Part shown: piece by piece, positions 21,901 to 30,635 of the stretch
Position numbering within the stretch: the stretch's first letter is position 1
Layout: each line of letters opens with the position of its first letter
Translations under genes and position numbers: made by a program
The notes under the pieces: model-generated
What the model was told of the DNA's origin: nothing
Seen by the model: the letters and a program-made list of their open reading frames with translations, nothing else
The model's database searches: none
Source: Eukaryota sp. TZLM1-RC
Lineage: Eukaryota; Metamonada: BaSk clade
Length of the DNA stretch: 64,000 bases
Direction: 5' to 3'
Assembly (NCBI GenBank): GCA_040285825.1
Contig: JAUPSS010000004.1
Coordinates: 3,080,550 to 3,144,549 of the forward strand

Positions 21901-22279
21901 TTGCTATTTCCATTTTGCTGGGATTTAACCGTCTAGCAGGCTTGTGTACTATAGCATTCTCATCTCTAAAGGGAATTGTTAGAGGATTACAATCGATCCC
22001 TTTTCTATTAGGAGTTTCACTAAAAACATCGCTGAATAATTTTAGTAGACTCGTTAATTTTAATTTATTATTACTATCATCTAAATTTATACCACATCCA
22101 GATCTTGCTAATTGCTCCTCAAAATCAGAAGGACTTGGTGATTGGTTATCTAAGTTCCCAATCGAATGTTGAGCGATCCTAGAGTCGAATTTTGATTCTG
22201 CATTTAGCAAAGTGCGGTGTTCTTTGTCTAATCTAATGAAAAGACCATCATCCGTCTGAAGCCCAAGTGCTTTTAACAT
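18989..22279 (-). CDS. Gypsy pol: reverse transcriptase, RNase H, integrase, chromodomain-like tail
   Basis: 1096 residues from the ATG at 22279. It is in the same frame as the upstream gag-pro ORF, separated from its UAA by five codons reading LIGTD, so this ATG is probably not the natural start. RT motifs: TLDLPKAFWQMNV, CFGLKNIPAVFQ and the YIDDIIIV catalytic box. RNase H follows (ISTDASDVAVGGVIW, then ELYAILL and FTDHKNIAFL). The integrase has an HHCC zinc motif (HGLVQSGH through CPTC) and a D,D,E core (NVDTIG, HSDNGPEF, NGLVERKHRD). Near the end, VIEKILSEYHSDSGSF, TVQWFGGE and EEPLHSV resemble a chromodomain, as in chromoviruses. The ORF is intact. Confidence 0.93.
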   Translation of the reverse strand: MLKALGLQTDDGLFIRLDKEHRTLLNAESKFDSRIAQHSIGNLDNQSPSPSDFEEQLARSGCGINLDDSNNKLKLTSLLKLFSDVFSETPNRKGIDCNPLTIPFRDENAIVHKPARRLNPSKMEIANKIFDELIKMGYAVESNYKFSSPIVLVIYPDGKKPRLTGDFSGKDGVNAHTISVEPNLPRISDILELLSRANYIATLDLPKAFWQMNVADKDIEKTSISIPGRSIMFKRACFGLKNIPAVFQNVMMEIFQIDGVFIYIDDIIIVGTTFEEFYKRLQRVLQCAINRRVNIGLRKCKFVTSKHPIDILGSTFQDKTRFISKKKIEALMRIPRPKTVKEVRSLVGSINYIRDWLPGISELIAPINELIKGKPRIIKWTSKHDDYLKQIKDLIVNHMPLELPAPGKRVLISTDASDVAVGGVIWQEIEPYSPAGTPLNKRKVKPLSFYSRLLTETQRKWSTLQKELYAILLILTESCLESYLLTRHLTIFTDHKNIAFLATAPEKNRIVKRWLPILSEFDFDIVHEPGEDNHWADMLSRNIDLDQNEEAPSICSINIPDTLLSNYEIPPLDDDSDSDLEDIPTISSLCRHQDLPIFSSWFSKIRSEQQIAKNNNDSLFENAILDESTQIWKNNKNKILIPKSLRKQALLLIHGLVQSGHPSKNDSLHKLSKSDFYWPNMRKDLIDHVKRCPTCQKTAPVKRSKTPSTGSLWADRPFARLNVDTIGPLNSDNEGHKYLLVFVDSFTGYTILVPLKELNALETADALIWNVCAIFGIPMLIHSDNGPEFANETFKIVCNRLAIEMSNSIPHYSESNGLVERKHRDVLQCLRKLLIDFNDYGNWSTYAPISQLLINSTKSRKTGFTPYELMFGSSISPRTAPANILGNLSKFETNIPLLDDIKMKNTRLQEKREKAERHQTLNTPSSVDNTNSCFLAFNIGDYVLRKTKQNNKLHGSWNGPFLVIDLPSKSTLLLKNLTTGTELKAAKKDCKTYNAENPQDIEFLKAVAAGDSEKHVIEKILSEYHSDSGSFCTVQWFGGETTEEPLHSVKHSEASKLFSKDNKKIGKRTTSRRQSTSNESTPSKKPRRSNRIRKRS

Positions 22280-22294
22280 GTCTGTCCCTATTAA

Positions 22295-25204
22295 TTATTT
22301 GTTCGAACCCGGGATTATGGGAAGAGTATGTTTATAATGAACTTGTTGCGCAATGCTTCCTACGTTGAACGACAGAATACCAGTTGCACTCCCTAGCGAT
22401 TTTGTGGATACGTTATTAGCTGGTAAGAACTTAATGGTATCCTTGCTATTGATTGACATATGGCATTGTTCAGCTAAATCTGCAGTAATAACTGAACAAA
22501 ACGCAGCCGAATCTATAGTCGCAATCATTTTAATATCATTTATTGATATCTCCAGTCTTAGAAATGGAGAACGCTGGGACCTGATGTGGTTTTCACTAAC
22601 CGTAGAATTAATATCAAAAATACTATTGATATCAGAGCTGGATTGGTGAATTTGTAGAGGAATTAAAAAATTTTGTTGAGCTGTTGGAAAGTTGTTGACT
22701 GGGTTTCCTAAATCGGTTGTTGATTGATTGTCATTGATTGCGTTGATGTGTACCCGATTAGGTAAGTTGCCTGTCCTGCTGTTCCGGTTGCTGTTGTTGA
22801 TCCGTCTGTGAGGAACCGTACTCGAACGGGTCGGTTTTGACTCAGTAGGGGATGCGTTTGATGATATATCCTCTGTAGTGTTGATGTTATACATAGGTCT
22901 GTACTGACCTCTTCCTTTATGACCTTTAAAACGGCCTCCACGGCCTCTAAATTTGAATCTATGTACACATCTACCACAGCCACCTCGGCCCCTTTCTACA
23001 CTGCCTCTACTAGCAGGCGCCTCCTGTTCTTCTAATCTGAATCTTTCTTCTTTGGGAACTCTGCTTCTAGCACAACGAGGATCTTTGCATTCGAATACAG
23101 TGTGGCCAACAGGATTGTTACCTTCGACGTTGCTGCAGAATGTACAGAATTTTGACCCTTCTCGTTCATGCTTTTCAGGGATGTATTTGTGTTGAGGGGT
23201 TCCTCTTGACTTTCCACCTGATCGTCTTGCTCGTTTTGATGGAGCCTGGGCTGATGGTGTTGCTCCTCTTGAGTAAGTTCTCATCGCCGTGAGTCCCAAA
23301 GGAATATCTTCTTCGTTAGCCCTGTTCCTTAGTACATCCATTGTGGGCTTGTTTCCTGCTGTGTAACACCAAGCGAGGAAATGTCTTCTCGTTGTCGATA
23401 TCAAATCGAGTAGAGTTGTTCTGTTCGGTGAGTCCCACAAGGATTCCCTAGTCCATACTGGGAGGAGTTCGCTCGATATAGCAAAGTTGTCCAAACCCAT
23501 AAGAAAGTACTCGGCTATTAGAGCGGGAGATATGGTTATCAGCCCACTGCTTCCTCTAATTAAATCGGGGATGGTTAGGTCGGTCATGTAGGTGGTCATT
23601 CTCAAGACGTCTCCAAAATCTTCTACATAACGACCAAACTCGTTGTCAGCCTCATGCCTATTGTGGATTTTTCTCCAGTTGATTCTAGGCTTCATTAGAG
23701 CTGTACAAGCCTCATGATATGATGTGAATTGTGTTCTTTTTAACAGAAATACCATGACGTCGGCGTCGGTATAGTCAACACCGAGTAAACCTTGACTCTG
23801 CCATCTGGATAGAAGGCTAGGGTCAATCTTGCTGGATATTCCTGTAGGGCAAGTGCTCATCATCATGCTCCTAAATAAATCATAATGGTGGATTGGGGGT
23901 CCGAGCTTATCTGTTATAGCTGGGTCAATCCTTACCAAAGGCTGTGTTGTATCCCTGGTGATCTCGTCGCGTATGTGTTTGGGGAGATCTTTAATCCTAT
24001 CTTGGGTTATTTCTGCTTGGCCTTCTCCAAATAACTGGGTAGCTATCATAAAGGCTCTGGTCCAATCTGATTGACCTGGGGCTTCAAAGCTTCTATTAGC
24101 TATCTTTCGCCCGTATTTATCCCAAGTTTGATATTTTAAAAGAAAAGCTATGATAGACATTTTGTTGATAGGGTCGTCAGCGGATAATCGAGGTCTTTTA
24201 TAGTCGATATCCTTAGACCGTGGATCAATCTGTCTATGAAGGCTACTAGCTATGCTCATGTCAATAGCTCTTCTTGAGGATTGTAGGTCCTCAATACGCA
24301 TAGATCTGTCGGAAGAAGAGTTTCTTACTGAGGGTTGAGGAGGAGCCGTTTCTCCAACGACTGGCCCGTTCAACTCTATGTCTTCTCCGATTTCACATTC
24401 TATAGGTTGAGAGGAAGTTGGTTCTTCCTGAGGAGCAACGTCTTGTCTAGTTACAGGTTCCGGGACGTTCACTGTTGGAACGTGTTCGGGTATGCTGTCA
24501 ATAGAGCAGACCTGTATTGGTTGGCTTTTTTCAGAAATAATGGGGGCTACAACAGGCAGTTTGGGAAGGTGGAGAGATGTGGATGGATCTCCCGTTACCC
24601 ATTGTCTAAACTCTCGTTGTTTCGTGAACAAGTTACCATGTTGTTGGATGTAGTTGTTAGGACGGCTCCTATACGTGGATACAGCTGATCGTTCCGTATG
24701 AATGTTATTTAAAGCGTCTGCATCAAACCAGGGTGTTACTGGTTCAAGCTTGTCTTGTTCACTACTATCCTCCTGCTCCATAAATTCCCTAAAATATGTG
24801 GGAGCACCCTCTGTCAGCTCCGTGTAATTATGGATTTCCGTATCAAAGTTAGGGTCAAACCAGGCAGGCAATTTGGATTGTAGGATGTCTTCTGAGTCGG
24901 TCCTACTTCTCTGCTCGATGGAGAGAAACCTTATTCTCCTGCCGTGTTGATCTAGGAAGAAGGCCTTCCAATCCAATCTATCTTTGATGGGAAGAGACAT
25001 CATTTCATTGATTCTCTTGTCCATTCCAGAGATTCTGGGGCGGCGCTCTGCGTTACGCCCGAATGTCTCTCTACTCAGTTTATCAAGTGCCTTTATAAGT
25101 TCATTCCTTTCATTGAGGGGATTTCCAATACCTTTTGGGTATCCCCAATCATTCCGAGGGTCTGGAAACCAACGTTTCTGCCTCTTTTTTGAATGTGACT
25201 CCAT
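22295..25204 (-). CDS. Gypsy gag plus protease (969 aa), ending in an in-frame stop
   Basis: The N-terminal two-thirds is gag-like: an extended acidic/Ser-Pro leader, then a helical capsid-type region (about residues 340-640). Next come a basic stretch (SKRARRSGGKSRG), a CTFC...GHTVFEC zinc-knuckle-like motif near residue 690 and RGRGG repeats. The last 120 residues hold an aspartic protease start, ATIDSAAFCSVI (active-site triplet D-S-A). The ORF stops at UAA (22297-22295) just before LIGTD, the hydrophobic-Gly-x-Asp motif that normally closes the protease fold. The stop is thus inside protease. The first 112 nt overlap ORF1 in another frame. Confidence 0.85.
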   Translation of the reverse strand: MESHSKKRQKRWFPDPRNDWGYPKGIGNPLNERNELIKALDKLSRETFGRNAERRPRISGMDKRINEMMSLPIKDRLDWKAFFLDQHGRRIRFLSIEQRSRTDSEDILQSKLPAWFDPNFDTEIHNYTELTEGAPTYFREFMEQEDSSEQDKLEPVTPWFDADALNNIHTERSAVSTYRSRPNNYIQQHGNLFTKQREFRQWVTGDPSTSLHLPKLPVVAPIISEKSQPIQVCSIDSIPEHVPTVNVPEPVTRQDVAPQEEPTSSQPIECEIGEDIELNGPVVGETAPPQPSVRNSSSDRSMRIEDLQSSRRAIDMSIASSLHRQIDPRSKDIDYKRPRLSADDPINKMSIIAFLLKYQTWDKYGRKIANRSFEAPGQSDWTRAFMIATQLFGEGQAEITQDRIKDLPKHIRDEITRDTTQPLVRIDPAITDKLGPPIHHYDLFRSMMMSTCPTGISSKIDPSLLSRWQSQGLLGVDYTDADVMVFLLKRTQFTSYHEACTALMKPRINWRKIHNRHEADNEFGRYVEDFGDVLRMTTYMTDLTIPDLIRGSSGLITISPALIAEYFLMGLDNFAISSELLPVWTRESLWDSPNRTTLLDLISTTRRHFLAWCYTAGNKPTMDVLRNRANEEDIPLGLTAMRTYSRGATPSAQAPSKRARRSGGKSRGTPQHKYIPEKHEREGSKFCTFCSNVEGNNPVGHTVFECKDPRCARSRVPKEERFRLEEQEAPASRGSVERGRGGCGRCVHRFKFRGRGGRFKGHKGRGQYRPMYNINTTEDISSNASPTESKPTRSSTVPHRRINNSNRNSRTGNLPNRVHINAINDNQSTTDLGNPVNNFPTAQQNFLIPLQIHQSSSDINSIFDINSTVSENHIRSQRSPFLRLEISINDIKMIATIDSAAFCSVITADLAEQCHMSINSKDTIKFLPANNVSTKSLGSATGILSFNVGSIAQQVHYKHTLPIIPGSNK

Positions 25205-25797
25205 AAAGGGGGAAGCTGCTCGAACAGACAGAAATCTGTTGGTTCGAGGTAAGCCTCCGCATCCTCTCTTAATAACTTGTAGAACCCCTCGGAAGAGTCG
25301 TCTTCTCCCTCCATTTCATCCAGTTGAGATTGAATTTCTTCATATTCTCCTAATGGGGAAGACGTGTCTAAGGTGGGATTTCCATCCGTTCCCTTTGAGA
25401 CAGGTTCTAGAATTGGGAGGGGAGAGGGAGCCGGGTCCGTTCTCGTTGCCTCCGAGGACAATTCTGCATACTTGAGGGGAGAGGGAGCCGGGTCCGTTCT
25501 CGTTGCCTCTTCCATTGCTTTGAGGGGAGAGGGAGCTGGGTCCGTTCTCGTAACCCCTTCTGTTTCCTTTTTCCTGAGGGGAGAGGGAGCCGGGTCCGTT
25601 CTCGTTACCTCTTCTGTTACTGAAGATGGAGGGACCTCGTCCACTCTTTCATCTTCTTCTATTTTAAGGGAGGGGGAGGTGGGATCCAGGTCCGTTGCCT
25701 CGTTACCCTCTATATCATGTATCTGTGCCACTGGTACCTGCTGCATATTAAGTGGGGGATTAGAGTCAGAGATATCTGGTTGGGAGATGTCTGACAT
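25093..25797 (-). CDS. Gypsy ORF1: acidic leader protein with TRTDPAPSPL repeats
   Basis: 234 residues, acidic, starting MSDISQPDIS. Residues about 68-128 carry four copies of a TRTDPAPSPL unit separated by variable acidic spacers; at DNA level the units are nearly identical over about 30 bp (25416-25605). The ORF overlaps the gag-protease ORF by 112 nt in a different frame, so either a programmed frameshift or separate initiation would link them. I recognise no known gag domain. The repeats look like a low-complexity disordered segment. Confidence 0.7.
   Translation of the reverse strand: MSDISQPDISDSNPPLNMQQVPVAQIHDIEGNEATDLDPTSPSLKIEEDERVDEVPPSSVTEEVTRTDPAPSPLRKKETEGVTRTDPAPSPLKAMEEATRTDPAPSPLKYAELSSEATRTDPAPSPLPILEPVSKGTDGNPTLDTSSPLGEYEEIQSQLDEMEGEDDSSEGFYKLLREDAEAYLEPTDFCLFEQLPPLWSHIQKRGRNVGFQTLGMIGDTQKVLEIPSMKGMNL
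25416..25605 (-). repeat. Four-unit repeat inside gypsy ORF1
   Basis: Four units containing gaggggagagggag, a gggtccgttctcg core and similar flanks occur at about 25416, 25477, 25520 and 25576. They encode TRTDPAPSPL. Unit spacing varies (about 43-61 bp), so the core is conserved while the linkers differ. Confidence 0.85.
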
Positions 25798-25874
25798 GCT
25801 GTAAAGTGTCTGGGGATGTTTACTAATGCTGAAGTTATGGTATACCTTTTGACTTTAAAATGGCCAATAATTAT

Positions 25875-25953
25875 TGTTGCCTAAAGTCTATTGTAGTAAA
25901 GAAAAGTCTGATTTATTTTCTATTCATATAATATAAGCCTTAGGGCGCCAACA
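25875..25953 (-). repeat. 5' LTR of gypsy element (79 bp)
   Basis: This is the partner of 18780-18858. The downstream target duplication ctag is at 25954-25957. Relative to the other LTR it differs at two positions. Confidence 0.93.
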
Positions 25954-26152
25954 CTAGGCCATGGAGAAATGCCCAACTGTGAAATGCCATGCTTATTTCA
26001 GATGTCGATCTGATGTGTGTAGAGAAGATTGTGATGGAAAGGATAAGATATATATATGGAATCGTAACAAGTTAGCATGTATCAACATCAATGCAATTGT
26101 AGATTATTTTGTAGAGGATAGTATTGGTGATAGGCCTCCATATTTGTCTTAA
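25954..26152 (+). pseudogene. Fanzor-like remnant, copy 2, 3' part
   Basis: Continuation of the locus cut at 18779. Removing the gypsy element and one ctag copy joins VENP to RPWRN, after which a one-base frame change leads into CPTVKCHAYFRCRSDVC (second zinc-ribbon half) and IYIWNRNKLACININAIV, the C-terminal RuvC-III helix, ending DRPPYLS at the stop 26152. This matches the C-terminus of copy 1. As in the other copies, the expected RuvC-III Asp position is Asn (WNRNK). Confidence 0.75.
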
Positions 26153-26689
26153 GCTAGAGCCTTTTACTACAGTGATTCTGTGGCATTTTTGGATTTTTCC
26201 ACTGATAAAACAATTGGCACATCAAAACTATTGAGGAAATTATTGAAAAAGTAATCCATTGATGGCATTAGAAGGTTTTTCGTTTTTGAAAAAAGAGCGC
26301 GTGGAAAGCTTGTCGTCAGAGTAAACTTACTTAAATGTTTTATCCTTTCAAATTCTCCAATTTCAAGAATAGTTGATGGAATGGATATTCAATCCAAGTT
26401 ATATTCATTTGATGTTATTCGTCATCTAGTTTCACTTTGAGGTAATAATTATAAAATTTCCAAACAGTTATTTGGAAAATTGACCAAATGATGGAATTGA
26501 ATGTAATGTACATAAACACATTAAATTAACTATTAAGATTCTGTTTCAATTCAAATTTCAATAATATATTTCGCTCTATTAAATATCTTATCTCTAGATC
26601 TGTAGCTTAAAAGTTTAATGAATTGCGTGCTAGAGTATTGTTTCAACTGCTAGGGTGTAAAATGTGCCAGTTTCCCAATCATCCTTATC
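26153..26689. other. Unassigned AT-rich region after Fanzor copy 2
   Basis: Short plus-strand pieces (for example SVAFLDFSTDKTIGTSKLLRKLLKK near 26180-26250) look like decayed protein sequence but match nothing I know. No gene or repeat boundary can be set. Confidence 0.3.
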
Positions 26690-27665
26690 ACAATTAGGGT
26701 TGACTAACGTCTATTGTTGCTTCGTGTGCTTTTATTAATGGATGTAGAAATGTCATGTTTGAGTTTTCCGACAGAATTGTAGATTGGAAACATATAGTAG
26801 TGACAACTCAAAATTCAACTATTTTTGCCTTAACAGAAGAAATTTCGAAAATTTCGATAAATTGAAAGAACCGAAAAATAAATGGATTCGATGCTTCCCT
26901 AATAACTTTATGCCAATAATCATGAAACAAATTATTTGAATTCAATATACTCCCTTCGAACATTACAAAAACGAATGACTAAAGTGTATGAAGATGATAT
27001 TTTTAAAATATATGCAGCTCGGCTGTCGTACATCAACATCTCCGCTCATTGTTATAAGAAAGTGGTGTATGTGAGAATAAGTCATGAGACTCATCACTAT
27101 TAGTCACCATTGTGCCACCAAGGTTGGGGCTATTTGCTAATAATGAAGGTTTTGTAACAATAATAACATGATAATAGAGGTTATATTTACTGCGATTGGA
27201 TTAATAACTCCGAAGTTGTTGTTGATTTTGTCTCCTGTAATGTTGCAAATGACACTGTGGTTCAAAGAAGGAATTTTAATCTTGTGAATGCTCTTAAATA
27301 GAAAGCGAATGAAAAACAATGAAAATATGACCATTATTTTGAAGAAGCCAATACTGATAAAAACAGACCACTTTTTTATTGCTTTTCAATTTTCTATAAA
27401 CGAAAGACTATCAGAAAAAGCAGTTGAATGATTTCCAAAGATTGGTTCAAAAGAAAACAATGAAGAGATTTGATGTCTTTTTGTGGTGGTCACGAATTCA
27501 ATTTGCAATAATTAAGAGGTCACCTAGGTTCTTCCATCAAATAAGAGAAGTAATGGTCAGAAATCAAGCAGATCAGGATTTTGTAGAGGAAATCTTGGTT
27601 TATTCAATTTAGTCCCATTAGATCTGATTTAATTTTACTAAGTGATGTAGTTCAATAAAATTTAT
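26690..27665 (+). mobile_element. RLE-type LINE, family B, decayed 3' fragment
   Basis: Broken plus-strand frames correspond to family B. CAFINGCRNVMFEFSDRI (26727-26781) matches the linker after RT, MYAARLS-type text lies near 27010, RGYIYCDWINNSEVVVDFVSCNV (27174-27244) is the RLE core, and 27424-27612 is the C-terminal helix (KTMKRFDVFLWWSRIQFAI). There are internal deletions, including loss of the CCHC region. The 3' tail (ttcaataaaattt) ends near 27665, about 165 bp before the dihydropyrimidine dehydrogenase start codon, so the element sits in its promoter-proximal region. Confidence 0.7.
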
Positions 27666-27830
27666 CGGTACATCGCAATTGGATTAATTCTGAGTTTGTA
27701 AAGTGTTTAAATTCAATCAAAATTGAAGACTTTTTTTGAATTTTGAGATTTTCTTCACATCTTTTGACCTTATTGACCTTTGTTCATTGACTATTCAAAC
27801 ACCTCATCCTTCCACCACCACTACACTTCA

Positions 27831-30635
27831 ATGACTTTTGACATCGAAACCTTCGCTTCAGTCTCTATCACTCCCACTGACTGTGTTCGTTGTACGCGAG
27901 AATGCTCTCGTTGCGATGTTCAGCCTTCCAGAGCTGAACTCTCCAGTGACTGGTCTGCTCCATCTCTTTGGACCGAACCTGAAATTGTCAATGAAGCCGC
28001 CAGGTGCCTCTACTGTAAGGAACCTGCTTGCCAGACTGGTTGTCCCGCAGCTGTCAATGTTCGTGATATGATCAAGGCCGCCGGTGCTAGAAACCCCTTC
28101 TATGGTGGTTACCTCGCTTTCACTGCTAATCCCCTAGCCCTCACCACTGCCTATCTCTGTGAATGTAATGAGGCTCAGTGCCAGTCATCTTGTGTCCTCA
28201 ACAAGACCAACATGGGACCCATTGCTGTCAAGGAAATCCAAAAGTACGTTTGTGATCAGTTTTTGAACCTTGGCATCCCCCAACAGCGCCATCCTGCCTT
28301 CCCTGCTCGCTCTGAACACGTTGCTGTTATTGGATCTGGGCCAGCTGGTCTCTCTGCCGCTTCTTTCCTTGCTAGGGTTGGAGTCAAAGTAACTGTTTTC
28401 GAGAAGGAAGCCACCATTGGAGGTCTGTTAACCACACAGATTCCCTCCCACCGTCTCCCTGCTGATGTTATTGAACGTGAAAGCCGCCTTATCAAGGATC
28501 TTGGTGTTGTATTCAAGCTTGGTACCAGTGTCTCTATTGAGGAACTCGGTGACTATAACGCTGTTTTTGCTGGATTTGGTGCATATAAGGACGTTTTACC
28601 CAGCTTTAATCTGCCTCAAAACCCCAACGTTCACCTCGCTTCTGCTTTCCTTTCTAATGCCAAGAAAGCAGTGGAAATGGACCTTAGAGGCAAGAGAGTT
28701 ACTGTCCTTGGCAGTGGTAACAGTGCTATTGATTGTGCCGAAATTGCTTATCGCCTGGGTGCAAGTCATGTCACTCTTGCTTTTAGAAAAGAGTTTTCCC
28801 AGATCAGAGCTTCTAAAGATGGTTTAATTAAGAGCCTGTCTGAAGGTGTTGAGTTTCTACCATGTGCTAAGCCCATTGGAGTTGTTGAGAAGGATTCCAA
28901 TATTAATATCAAGTTTATTCGAATGATGAGAAGTGGATCTGATTACACTGAAACCTCTGATGTCATGAATGTTACTACTGATGTTGTAGTTTTGGCTTTT
29001 GGTACAAGACAGCATGTTTCCTTCACTGATGTTGATAGAAGTACTGGTAGAGTTGCAGATTCAAATGTCTTCCTTGGAGGTGATGCTTTTGGCTCAAAGT
29101 CTGTCATTGAAGCCGTCAACGATGGAAGAACTGCTGCTGCAGCCATTTATGAGTTGTTTGCTAAACAAAAACTAGATAAGTTCCCTCCAATGCACACTCC
29201 TGTAAATGAAGTTGATATCTCTACAAATATTGATGGTATTCACTACCCCAACCCTTTTGCTATTTCTTCCGCTCCAATATCTTTAACATTTGATCACATT
29301 AAAAAATGTTATGATGCTGGTTTTGGTGCTGCCGTCACTAAAACTATTACGTTAAACTCAATGATTCATGTTGAAAATGCCGTTAGAAGTTTGTTATTTT
29401 TCTCCAACTAACCCCAGTTAATAAACTTGATCACATTACCAGAGGCAACACTGGTTGGTCTAATCTTTGTATGATCACTGATCACACTATCGAAACTTGG
29501 GTAGAATGGGTTGAGCAACTCAAAAAGGAGTATCCGGATAGGGTTTTGATTGTTTCTATTATGGGACCTGACAACAAGGAGGCGTGGGAAAATCTTGCTA
29601 CTACCTTTGAGAAGGCGGGAGCTGATGCTTTGGAACTAAATCTTTCTTGTCCTAACCAATGTTCTTCTGAAGATTCGTTCAGTGATCCAGATGCAGTGAT
29701 GGCCATGGCCCTAGGTAAAATTCCATCTGCCGTAACAAGAAGTTTGTTTTCCTTTCTTTTTTGTTTTAATCTCAGTTACCAACTGGGTGTCCTCCGCAGT
29801 AGACATTCCTGTATACACCAAACTTACACCTAACGTAGAACCAATTGCTGATTTTGCAAAGGCCGCTAGAGCTGGTATTGTTGAAGGAAAACGTGGTGGT
29901 GTTACTTTTAGCAACACATTCTCTGGTCTGGCCGGAATCATGCCCAATGGATTACCTTATCCACAAGTAGGAAAGTCTAGAACAATGCTTGAAAGTTACG
30001 GCATTTCTGGCACTACCATTCGTCCATTTGTACTAGCAGGACTTGTCTCAATTAGACAGGCTTTATCTCCTTCCCAACTCTCAATTCTTGGTGTCGGTGG
30101 TGTTGAAAATGCTAAATCTGCATTAGAATTAATTCAAGCAGGGGCTAATATGGTTCAAATCTGCTCTGCCGTCCAACTCTATGATTATTCTATTGTTCAA
30201 GAATTCATTGCTGGCCTTAAATTCTTCTTATACGCTCACTCTACGCCTCGTCTCCGTGCTTGGTTAGACTCTTGTTATGAGCAATCTAGGCTTCCTCATT
30301 GCAATACTTCATGGGCCAATGAATCACCTATTGCTGATTCCAAGCCTGTTAGTCTTGACTCTCAAGTTGCAAAGGCCCTTGAGTTTATTGTAGGTCGTGA
30401 TGATCTTGAAGGTCCTGACAAATGGTTTTCAAAGGCTCAGATCAACCCATCCCTTTGTATTGGGTGTGGTGGATGTGCTAGCAGTTGTGACAGCAATGGA
30501 GGACAGGCAATTCAAAAGAAGGGTGATGTCTATTTTGTCGACACTGATGCCTGTATTGGTTGCTCTCTATGTGCTTTAGGGGTTTGTCCTCAGAATGCTA
30601 TTGATATGGTTGAAGTATCTCCATTGAAGTTATAG
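27831..30635 (+). CDS. DPYD: Dihydropyrimidine dehydrogenase (NADP+), three exons
   Basis: Exons 27831-29388, 29418-29741 and 29776-30635 give 913 residues (animal enzymes about 1025). The enzyme reduces uracil and thymine with NADPH, the first step of pyrimidine breakdown, in the cytosol. Visible: N-terminal Fe-S cysteines (CVRCTRECSRC, CLYCKEPACQTGC), an FAD Rossmann motif VIGSGPAGLSAASFLARVG near residue 164, an NADPH motif VTVLGSGNSAIDCAEIAYRLG near 289, an FMN TIM-barrel domain (LELNLSCPN, YTKLTPNV, GVGGVENAKSAL) and two C-terminal 4Fe-4S clusters (CIGCGGCASSC, CIGCSLCALGVC). I chose ATG 27831 because the frame upstream has no ATG. The loop after NLSCP is shorter than in animals and has no Cys at the usual catalytic position. 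Confidence 0.93.
29389..29417 (+). other. DPYD intron 1 (29 nt)
   Basis: GTTTGT donor and CCCCAG acceptor, with a CTAAC-like branch sequence 9 nt before the end. Removing it restores VENAVRINKLDHITRGN. Confidence 0.9.
29742..29775 (+). other. DPYD intron 2 (34 nt)
   Basis: GTTTGT donor and CTCAG acceptor. Removing it joins IPSAVTR to ITNWVSSAVDIPVYTKL in frame. Confidence 0.9.

Larger units (their letters stand above)
18780..25953 (-). mobile_element. Ty3/gypsy LTR retrotransposon with 79-bp LTRs
   Basis: The element is 7174 bp and transcribed on the minus strand. It has LTRs at 18780-18858 and 25875-25953 (TGTTG...CAACA ends, 2 differences in 79), flanked by the 4-bp duplication ctag (18776-18779 and 25954-25957). 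Three ORFs encode a leader protein, gag-protease, and RT-RNase H-integrase. A purine-rich tract (aaaaagggaagaag) adjoins the 3' LTR at 18861-18877. No standard tRNA primer site directly abuts the 5' LTR; a TGGCCATTTT lies 9 nt inside. It is inserted in Fanzor copy 2. The near-identical LTRs imply a recent insertion. Confidence 0.95.

Noticed and set aside
24335-25804. Plus-strand ORFs opposite gypsy gag and ORF1 (for example 25364-25804 with repeated RGEGAGSVLV)
   Set aside because: The repetition is the antisense reading of the TRTDPAPSPL repeat; the sense strand carries the gag and pol homology.
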